Below are positions 7,211 to 13,783 of a stretch of 16,542 nucleotides of DNA, in pieces. The position numbers were made by a program, and so were the translations under genes. Origin of the DNA: JBCDIQ01 sp039024295 (GTDB taxonomy: Bacteria; Bacteroidota; Bacteroidia; J057); contig JBCDIQ010000093.1 of NCBI GenBank assembly GCA_039024295.1, positions 1 to 16,542 on the forward strand, given 5' to 3'. The notes below the pieces were generated by a model that was given only the letters and a program-made list of their open reading frames with translations, had not been told where the DNA came from and ran no database searches. Within the stretch, counting starts at the first letter, position 1, and each line of letters starts with the position of its first letter.

Positions 7211-8437
7211 ATGAAAATCGTTCATTTGATTTTGGGAAAAGCCAGGCTAGATCGTGCCAACGGCGTGAACCGCGTAGCACATAACCTGGCCACCAAGCAA
7301 GCAGAATTGGGGCATGAGGTAGAGATTTGGGGGATTACTTCCAATCCCAATCAATTTCTTGCAAAAAGGCCCTATAAACTTAAACTGTTTCAGACAAATC
7401 GAAATCGCTTTCGGGTTGCCAAGGGAATAAAATCTGAGATCTCATGGTTGTCCAGAGCGGCTGCAATGGTACACATACATGGATGTTTCATTCCAGAATT
7501 TTCGGCAGTTGCTAAGCAGCTCCGAAAACAGGGCATCCCCTATGTGTACAGTCCGCATGGAGGATTCAGTCCAGGAGCCATCGATCGTGGAGGATGGAAA
7601 AAGCGGTTTTACTTCCAACAATTCGAAAAACCCCTGGTCCTGGGGGCTCATGCACTTCATTTTCTGGGGCCTATCCAGTTCCACGCTTTTGACAGGTGGT
7701 TGCCAGGTGCACAGAAAGTGATCATTCCCAATGGACAGAACTTCGAAGAACTTTCCTGGATACCCTGGCCACAAGACATACATTCAGAACGGCCCATTTT
7801 CAGCTTCTGCGGGAGACTTTCGATGGAGCACAAAGGGCTTGACCTCTTGCTGAAGGGATTTGCCCGTTATTGCCTGGAAGGCGGAAGGGGAGCTTTATGG
7901 CTCATCGGAGATGGAGAGGACCGGAAACCCCTCACCAGATTGGCAAAGAAGCTAAAGGTCCGTGAGCGAGTCACCTTTCATGGAAGTGTATTTGGGGAGG
8001 AAAAGCTTAACCTGCTGTACCACAGCGATTGGTTTATTCATCCTTCCCGATATGAAGGCATGCCCTGTAGTGTGCTTGAAGCCGCAGGGCTGGGAAAGCC
8101 TTCCATCATCAGTGAGTACACTAATTTGGGATCGGTCATTCAGAAGCGAGATGCAGGAATTGTATTGCCTCAATTGGACGTCATTGAACTGACCAACAGT
8201 TTCAACAAAGCTGAGCGCCTTTACCTGGCGAAAGAGCATCACCTCATGGGGATTCACGCAAAGCAAATGGTCCAGGAGGATTTTACCTGGGAAAGCATTG
8301 CGCAGCGGTTCGTTCACCTGTACCAAAATGATCCCTCCGCTTCTCCCAAGATGCTACATGCTCCGACTCCTCCGGAAGTGAACAAACAACCTGCTTCAGA
8401 TCAATCTTCAACGTCAAAACCCAAGATTGCTTCTTGA
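7211..8437 (+). CDS. GT4-type glycosyltransferase (family 1 glycosyl transferase domain)
   Basis: The product is 408 residues with a GT-B fold. It should transfer a sugar from a nucleotide donor to the growing lipid-linked oligosaccharide at the cytoplasmic membrane face. The N-terminal acceptor half starts MKIVHLILGK with the glycine motif NGVNRVAHNLA at 17-27 and SPHGG at 114-118. The donor half starts near 195 (FSFCGRLSMEHKGLDLL) and holds the retaining-GT motif E-x7-E at E282 and E290 (EGMPCSVLE). The last 35 residues or so are rich in Pro, Ser and Lys (PSASPK, PTPPEVNKQPAS, STSKPK) and look disordered; this tail is beyond the usual end of the family. ATG 7211 follows the flippase stop by 13 bp. 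Its stop overlaps the proposed TTG start of the polymerase. Donor and acceptor cannot be determined. Confidence 0.92.
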   Translation: MKIVHLILGKARLDRANGVNRVAHNLATKQAELGHEVEIWGITSNPNQFLAKRPYKLKLFQTNRNRFRVAKGIKSEISWLSRAAAMVHIHGCFIPEFSAVAKQLRKQGIPYVYSPHGGFSPGAIDRGGWKKRFYFQQFEKPLVLGAHALHFLGPIQFHAFDRWLPGAQKVIIPNGQNFEELSWIPWPQDIHSERPIFSFCGRLSMEHKGLDLLLKGFARYCLEGGRGALWLIGDGEDRKPLTRLAKKLKVRERVTFHGSVFGEEKLNLLYHSDWFIHPSRYEGMPCSVLEAAGLGKPSIISEYTNLGSVIQKRDAGIVLPQLDVIELTNSFNKAERLYLAKEHHLMGIHAKQMVQEDFTWESIAQRFVHLYQNDPSASPKMLHAPTPPEVNKQPASDQSSTSKPKIAS

Positions 8438-9720
8438 AACCAGCCACCCGCATCAGTAACGGAATCATTTTCCTCTTCACGGTGATCATGTTTTTCAGGA
8501 TCGTCACCTACTTTGAATTGGTAGAGGAGAAGTCTATTTCTGCGGTTATCAAGGCGGGAACGCGGTTTTTATGGACGGGTGTCAGCTATCTGCTGTATCG
8601 TTATCTGAGGGTGCAAGGTAATGGCTTCCGGTTTTACTACCGGAGCATCCTGTCGATGAACTTTTATTTTCTCTACCTCCTGCTTGGGCTTTGGTCGTTC
8701 ATTTGGTCTACAAATGTTCCCTACAGCGCCAAGCAATGGGCGATGGACCTGGAATGTGTAGCCTTCGTATTTTTCTTTTGGAAGGCCTACCTCGCATACA
8801 ACCAGAACCCTTACTACACCAAAAAAATAGGGCTTGGGAAATTGCTGTATTCCTCGACTGTGATTGTGGCCATTTGGTTCCTGATTGGCATGTTTGAAGA
8901 CCCCGAGTCCTATTTAAGACTTACTCATGGTGGGAACGTTGCAAGATTGGGAGGGTACATCATCAACCCGAATGAGCTGGGTATGCTGGGGGCGGTTGGG
9001 ATTGCCGGGATGTACGCAGAGGTCAAGCACAACGGATTCAAAAAAGGGTACCTGATTGGCTTTTTGCTTATCGTGTGGATGATGATTGAGACGGGCTCCC
9101 GTTCTTCCCAGATCGGGCTATTCCTGGTAACCTTTTACATGGTGTTGACTTCGGGAAACAAACGGTTAATCACCGGCACCTTGGTGGCAGGGGCTATACT
9201 TGCCCCGATCGTGTTTAACCAGGTATTCCTCAAAGAAGGAGACATGGATGAGGTGATGAGCATGACTGGCCGTGGGCCATTTTGGAAGGACTTGTTGACC
9301 ACGAATTTGCCCAAAGAACCTTTTCTGGGCTTTGGTTTTATGCGGATTGCTTATACCGATCGATTTGAAAGTATCAACTTCCCCGGGGGGATGGCTCATA
9401 ACACGTTTATCCAGGTCGTCATGAACCTGGGGCTGGTGGGGTTCTTCTCCATTCTTGTTCAAATGGTTCTGGTATGGCGATCCCATTACCGTCATGAAGA
9501 CCCCTATACCAAGACGGTAATGGCAGCTGTGTTCTTCCCAATATTCATCAACTCTCTGACTGAGTTTGGCATTTTTGGTGATGCCAATTACGGCATTCTG
9601 TTCTGGCTGTTCATCGTGTTTGGGTTGGTGGTCCATGCTGAGCATAAACCCGAACGAGGTGCCAGATGGACCTCCTTTCCTGCTGTTCCTCCTCGACTTT
9701 CAACTTCTACCGTGCCATGA
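8434..9720 (+). CDS. O-antigen polymerase/ligase family membrane protein (Wzy-like)
   Basis: This 428-residue membrane protein has about ten to twelve hydrophobic segments and the sequence pattern of the Wzy_C / O-antigen ligase superfamily: GYIINPNELGMLG at 174-186, TGSRSSQIGL at 220-229 on one side of the large periplasmic loop, TGRGPFWKDLL at 278-288, GFGFMR at 299-304 and AHNTFIQVVMNLGLVG at 321-336. In a Wzx/Wzy operon it most likely polymerises repeat units in the periplasm; a ligase role cannot be excluded because the two activities share a fold. The TTG at 8434 gives a 4-base TTGA overlap with the preceding gene; ATG at 8488 is an alternative start but would cut into the first membrane segment. 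The C-terminal 25 residues or so are polar and extend past the last membrane segment. Confidence 0.87.
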   Translation: MKPATRISNGIIFLFTVIMFFRIVTYFELVEEKSISAVIKAGTRFLWTGVSYLLYRYLRVQGNGFRFYYRSILSMNFYFLYLLLGLWSFIWSTNVPYSAKQWAMDLECVAFVFFFWKAYLAYNQNPYYTKKIGLGKLLYSSTVIVAIWFLIGMFEDPESYLRLTHGGNVARLGGYIINPNELGMLGAVGIAGMYAEVKHNGFKKGYLIGFLLIVWMMIETGSRSSQIGLFLVTFYMVLTSGNKRLITGTLVAGAILAPIVFNQVFLKEGDMDEVMSMTGRGPFWKDLLTTNLPKEPFLGFGFMRIAYTDRFESINFPGGMAHNTFIQVVMNLGLVGFFSILVQMVLVWRSHYRHEDPYTKTVMAAVFFPIFINSLTEFGIFGDANYGILFWLFIVFGLVVHAEHKPERGARWTSFPAVPPRLSTSTVP

Positions 9721-10976
9721 ATACGACTGATCAACAAATATTGAAACAGGTGTTGACCTTACAAGGGCCAGCAGCCACAAAAGCTGATGTTCATTTTTTC
9801 AATGGAAAAAAAGATGCTTCTGGGATGTCCCTTCGGGAATTTGATTACATCTGTAACCCCGATGGAACCCTGCGATGGGTATATCCCAAAGGACAGTCGC
9901 GTCCTGTGTTTTTGTCCATGTATCATGAGGCTACCTGGAAAGCGCGGCTTTATCAGGCAGTAACCTATGCAGCGTTTGGATGTGGCATGGGAGAGTTAAT
10001 GAGAAAGGGCAATTTCAGGATTGGATATGAAAAACAATTGAAAATTGAAGCTTGGAAAGAGGAACTGGGCGCAGATGAATACGCCATATTTTTGGGAACA
10101 GCAGGCGTGAACCGAAAAAGTGTGGTGGCCTTTTCTACCAAAAGATCGGTTCAGTACTTTCTCAAAGTCGCACATTCTACTGCTGCATCTGCCCTCGTAG
10201 AACAGGAGAAAGCTATGCTAAAGACGCTCTCAAGGCAGTCATTTAGCCGAGTGGCCCTGCCCAAGCAAGTGGTTGTTGATCAGCCTTATTTGCTTCTCCA
10301 GGCAACAAATCGCCCACCAAATGCGAAGCAACAGGAAGGGATTTCTACCCTACACATAGAAGCTTTGCGGCAGCTTTATACCCCATTTGTAAAAACCCTT
10401 CCCATTGGAGCTACCGCTTTTTATCAGGAACTGCAAGCAAATCTCTACCACATAAGTCGCCAGGAATTTGAGCTACAAGGCCCGTTCCAGGAGTTGTACC
10501 ATTTGTTAACTGACCTACTTCAATCGATTGATACCGAGCTTCCCATCCAGGTATCACTGGGGCATGGTGATTTTACCCCATGGAACATGTACGTTTCTGC
10601 TGGGAGGCTTCACCTCATAGACTGGGAGCTGTCCAGATTTGAGCTTCCCCTGTTGTACGATGCCTTTCATTTCTGTTATCAATCAGGATCTCTGCTGAAG
10701 GGAGAGGGATATAGGAGCGTACAAAGTCGGCTGAACCGCATGTTGGCCTTACCTGAAACACAGTCCCTGATCACTTATTTTGGAGGAGATGCAGCCACCT
10801 ATGAACAGCTCTACTTGCTCTACGTGGTCAGTTACTATGTGAAAAAATACCTCGAAGCACCCACTTCTGCCAGCCAGATGTCACGGTCGCTTGCTTTATG
10901 GAATGAAGCACTTATCAGCCAAACCCCCTCTTCTCAGTCATTTTCTCACTCCATGTCTGTACCTGCACACGTTTAA
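9717..10976 (+). CDS. APH/choline-kinase-fold phosphotransferase in a polysaccharide operon
   Basis: From ATG 9717, whose ATGA overlaps the polymerase stop, the protein is 419 residues with no signal peptide or membrane helix. A start at 9666 is also open but would add 17 residues overlapping the polymerase. Residues about 122-400 have a protein-kinase-like fold of the aminoglycoside phosphotransferase type: a small-lobe glycine turn GTAG at 127-130, the candidate ATP lysine in YFLKVA (K150), helix C acids E162/E164, the catalytic loop HGDFTPWN at 283-290 (D285 as base, N290 for metal) and the DFG-equivalent IDWE at 301-304 (D302). All residues needed for phosphotransfer appear present. Residues 1-120 precede the kinase fold and match nothing I recognise. 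The natural substrate is unknown; the setting suggests a sugar, lipid-linked oligosaccharide or chain end, not an antibiotic. The neighbouring gene also encodes a kinase-like domain. Confidence 0.8.
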   Translation: MNTTDQQILKQVLTLQGPAATKADVHFFNGKKDASGMSLREFDYICNPDGTLRWVYPKGQSRPVFLSMYHEATWKARLYQAVTYAAFGCGMGELMRKGNFRIGYEKQLKIEAWKEELGADEYAIFLGTAGVNRKSVVAFSTKRSVQYFLKVAHSTAASALVEQEKAMLKTLSRQSFSRVALPKQVVVDQPYLLLQATNRPPNAKQQEGISTLHIEALRQLYTPFVKTLPIGATAFYQELQANLYHISRQEFELQGPFQELYHLLTDLLQSIDTELPIQVSLGHGDFTPWNMYVSAGRLHLIDWELSRFELPLLYDAFHFCYQSGSLLKGEGYRSVQSRLNRMLALPETQSLITYFGGDAATYEQLYLLYVVSYYVKKYLEAPTSASQMSRSLALWNEALISQTPSSQSFSHSMSVPAHV

Positions 10977-10988
10977 GCGCAGTATCTC

Positions 10989-12302
10989 ATGCAAACCACA
11001 AAAACCTCGTACCGACACACCTTTATCCGAGAGCTCTTTCCTAAGCTATACAGCCTTAGATATGGATTTTTAAAATATTTTTACCAGCACCTAGACGAAA
11101 TTCCGGCAACGTCTGACATTGATTTAATAGTGGACAAGACCGAACTGCCTCATTGGCGGAGGATGTGTGGATCTTCTCCTTACGTAGACCATGTGGTCTT
11201 CAGGCAGACCTCCTTTGCCCTATTTTGTGAACTATATTTCCGGGATGGCTCCTACCTGGAATTGGACCTGATCTATGCCTTCAAATGGAAAGGGGTTGTG
11301 TTCATGAACATTGAGGAGGTGTTAAGGGCGGTACGGCCAAATGATCACCGGGTAAAGGTGCCTCCTGTAACCTACAGTTTTGCCTACATATTTTTGTTTT
11401 TCGGGCTAAATAAAGCAGAGGTTCCTGCAAAATACCAATTCCATTTTCAGTCTTTACCAGAGGCTACCCAGCAAGAAGTACAAAATTGGTTTGTGAAAAG
11501 GTACCTTTCGGGGAAGAAAGAGGTAGATGTATTTGACCTTCGGCCCTGCCAAAAAAATCTTTTGCAGGCATGCAAAAGGCTTCCTGAAAATAAAGGTATT
11601 CCCGGATGGAAAAGCAGTTGGTACTCGCGCCTGGATGCAGTATTTCCGCCTGCTCCCCTCATCACCTTCAGTGGAGTTGATGGTGCGGGTAAATCCACCG
11701 TGCTTGAGCACACCCGAAAGCTATTGGAAGAAAAATACCGACGGGAGGTAACTGTCCTTAGGCAGCGGCCAGGGATTTTGCCCATCCTGAGTGCCCTCAA
11801 ATACGGAGCAAAAGAGGCTGAAAAACGGGCCGCCGAACGACTGCCCAGGACTGGCCAAAACAACAGCTTCATCTCTTCCCTTATGCGATTCGCGTATTAC
11901 TATTGCGATTATCAGATTGGCCAATGGTGGGTTCGAATTAAATACCGTAGAAAAAACTCGGTGATTTTATACGATCGATATTACTTCGATTTCATGGCTG
12001 ATGGGCGAAGAAACAACCTGAAGCTACCTAAATGGCTCCTTCATGCGGGATTTCGTTTTGTAACCAAACCCGGTCTTAACTTTCTCCTTTTTGCCGATCC
12101 AGAAGTGATTCTCGCCAGGAAACAAGAACTAAGTGAATCTGCGATTATCGAGCTTACCCAGGCGTACCAGGAGGTATTTAAAAAACTAGATCAGGCTTAT
12201 CCTGGCAACCAATACCATTGCATTAATAACCTTCACCTGGAGGCGACCCTTAATTTGATTGAAAAGGGCTATGTCAACTCGACACGCTCCACAGATTCTT
12301 AA
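10989..12302 (+). CDS. Nucleotidyltransferase-like / thymidylate-kinase-like fusion protein
   Basis: The protein has 437 residues, is soluble, and starts at ATG 10989, 12 bp after the kinase gene. It appears to have two parts. Residues about 15-130 carry a nucleotidyltransferase-like pattern: SDIDLIVDK at 42-50 with the paired acids D43 and D45, and a third acid in YLELDLIY at 89-96. The usual Gly-Ser before the first Asp is replaced by ATS. Residues about 222-430 resemble thymidylate kinase: FSGVDGAGKST at 227-237 is a canonical P loop, VILYDRYYFD at 325-334 supplies the DRY-type motif, and LLFADPEVILARK at 366-378 matches the segment before the lid. It is about twice the size of a normal thymidylate kinase, and its place in a glycan operon argues against a role in dTMP synthesis. 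Substrate unknown; it likely acts with the adjacent phosphotransferase. Confidence 0.78.
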   Translation: MQTTKTSYRHTFIRELFPKLYSLRYGFLKYFYQHLDEIPATSDIDLIVDKTELPHWRRMCGSSPYVDHVVFRQTSFALFCELYFRDGSYLELDLIYAFKWKGVVFMNIEEVLRAVRPNDHRVKVPPVTYSFAYIFLFFGLNKAEVPAKYQFHFQSLPEATQQEVQNWFVKRYLSGKKEVDVFDLRPCQKNLLQACKRLPENKGIPGWKSSWYSRLDAVFPPAPLITFSGVDGAGKSTVLEHTRKLLEEKYRREVTVLRQRPGILPILSALKYGAKEAEKRAAERLPRTGQNNSFISSLMRFAYYYCDYQIGQWWVRIKYRRKNSVILYDRYYFDFMADGRRNNLKLPKWLLHAGFRFVTKPGLNFLLFADPEVILARKQELSESAIIELTQAYQEVFKKLDQAYPGNQYHCINNLHLEATLNLIEKGYVNSTRSTDS

Positions 12303-12402
12303 TTGATAAGAGCTCCTAAGTATGCGTAAAACTTCATTTCATGGCCCTGAAAGATTTCCATATATTTGCTCCCCTGATTACCCGTCAGAACACGATGCTT
12401 CT

Positions 12403-13647
12403 ATGTCTACCATCCTAATATCGGCTTATGCAGTTGATCCTTTTCGGGGGTCAGAAGAAGGCATGGGATGGAATTTCATTCGGCAAATTGCAAGGTTTAA
12501 TAAGGTTATCGCTATCACCCGGGAAAATAACCTTCCCCAGATTCAGAAGTACCTCGCCTTGCATGAGGTTCCTGAGGCAGAAAATATTCAGTTTGTTGGG
12601 TACGATCTCCCCAAACACCTAAGGTTTTGGAAACGCGGTGTCAAAGGTTCCCGGTTGTATTTCTTCTTGTGGCAGCGAACCCTTCCCGCATTTATTCGCA
12701 AGCAAGGTTGGGCATTTGATATTGCCCATAACCTGAATTTTCACAATGACTGGGCTCCCAGCTTTTTATGGAAATTGGGCAGGCCGTTTGTTTGGGGACC
12801 TGTTGGTCACCATCCGTTGATTCCTGAAGATTTTTTAAAGCCTTCGTACGGAACAAAGGCCTACATGAAAAACCGTCTGAACTGGCTCGTAAAAAATCTT
12901 TTTTGGAACAGCTCTGCATTGAAACGAACAGCACAGGAAGCCGACGTAGTTTTTGCAATGAATTCGGAAGTGGAAACCGTACTTCCGCCAGTAAAGCAGC
13001 TAACGTTGATGCCATCAGTTGGGACCGAGTATGTTGAATGGGCCTGGAGCGGCCCCAAACCAACCTTTGAAGTCCTTTCCATTGGTCGGTTTGTCCCAAT
13101 GAAAGGGTTTGATCTCACGTTGCAGGCATTTGCAAATTTTCTGCAACGGGCAGGGTATCCTGACCCGGCACATGTCAAGCTTGTGTTGGTGGGGAAGGGC
13201 CCTGAGCAAACCCACCTAGAGGTATTGGCTGATCGCTTGAAAATCACGCCTTATCTTAACATCATTTCCTGGGTTGACAGAGAAAAGCTCGCTGATATAT
13301 ATCGCCGTTCGAGTGTGTTTTTATTCCCTTCTCATGAGGGGGCGGGAATGGTGGTCGCAGAAGCTATGTCATATGGCCTGCCGGTAGTTTGCCTTGAAAA
13401 TTCTGGCCCCGGGGAGTTTGTAACGAAGGAAAGTGGAAAGGCTGTGCCCTATAAAACCTATTATGAAACGGTTTTTGAGCTGGGATCAAATGTCCATCAG
13501 TTATATGCTGAACCTCAATCATTAGAAGCCCTCTCCAAAGGTGCGCGCCACCGCTTTGAATCCTGGTTTGATTGGGAGGTGAAAGGGGAAATCATACGTG
13601 AAGCTTACGAGCATATCCTTCAAACAGCATCAGCCGGGAAGCAATAA
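12403..13647 (+). CDS. GT4-type glycosyltransferase
   Basis: This is a second GT-B-fold glycosyltransferase, 414 residues from ATG 12403. The frame is open back to an ATG at 12322, but the extra 27 residues (MRKTSFHGPERFPY and onward) do not look like part of the fold, while MSTILISAYAVDP at 1-13 is a natural first strand, followed by RGSEEGMGWNF at 15-25. The donor half begins around 223 (EVLSIGRFVPMKGFDLTLQA), includes VLVGKGPE at 261-268 and has the E-x7-E motif at E312 and E320 (EGAGMVVAE). It has no membrane segment and probably adds a sugar to the lipid-linked repeat. It is the last gene of the operon; the spacing from the fusion gene is 100 bp with this start or 19 bp with the longer one. 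Specificity cannot be read. Confidence 0.9.
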   Translation: MSTILISAYAVDPFRGSEEGMGWNFIRQIARFNKVIAITRENNLPQIQKYLALHEVPEAENIQFVGYDLPKHLRFWKRGVKGSRLYFFLWQRTLPAFIRKQGWAFDIAHNLNFHNDWAPSFLWKLGRPFVWGPVGHHPLIPEDFLKPSYGTKAYMKNRLNWLVKNLFWNSSALKRTAQEADVVFAMNSEVETVLPPVKQLTLMPSVGTEYVEWAWSGPKPTFEVLSIGRFVPMKGFDLTLQAFANFLQRAGYPDPAHVKLVLVGKGPEQTHLEVLADRLKITPYLNIISWVDREKLADIYRRSSVFLFPSHEGAGMVVAEAMSYGLPVVCLENSGPGEFVTKESGKAVPYKTYYETVFELGSNVHQLYAEPQSLEALSKGARHRFESWFDWEVKGEIIREAYEHILQTASAGKQ

Positions 13648-13682
13648 TCACTGTGTCAATTTGGTACACTTCCTGTTTCATA

Positions 13683-13712
13683 AAAGCACGAGCTTTCGAT
13701 TGGTGGTGCTTT
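13683..13712 (+). terminator. Weak hairpin at the end of the polysaccharide operon
   Basis: AAAGCAC (13683-13689) pairs with GTGCTTT (13706-13712) over a 16-base loop, 35 bp after the last glycosyltransferase. The location suits an operon terminator, but the loop is large and only TTTAATA follows, so it may not terminate efficiently. Read-through into the permease gene is possible. Confidence 0.3.
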
Positions 13713-13783
13713 AATATGCTGGAAAACAGAGGATTGTGTTTGGTGTGTGATTTGATGAAGTTTTATGCACCAAAGTTTGACCC

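Noticed and set aside
10989..12302. Housekeeping thymidylate kinase (tmk)
   Set aside because: The protein is about twice the usual size, has an extra N-terminal domain and sits inside a glycan operon, so naming it tmk would be misleading.
12322..12402. 27-residue N-terminal extension of the second glycosyltransferase
   Set aside because: The extension does not look like part of the GT-B fold and the natural first strand starts at the ATG at 12403; it remains possible but less likely.
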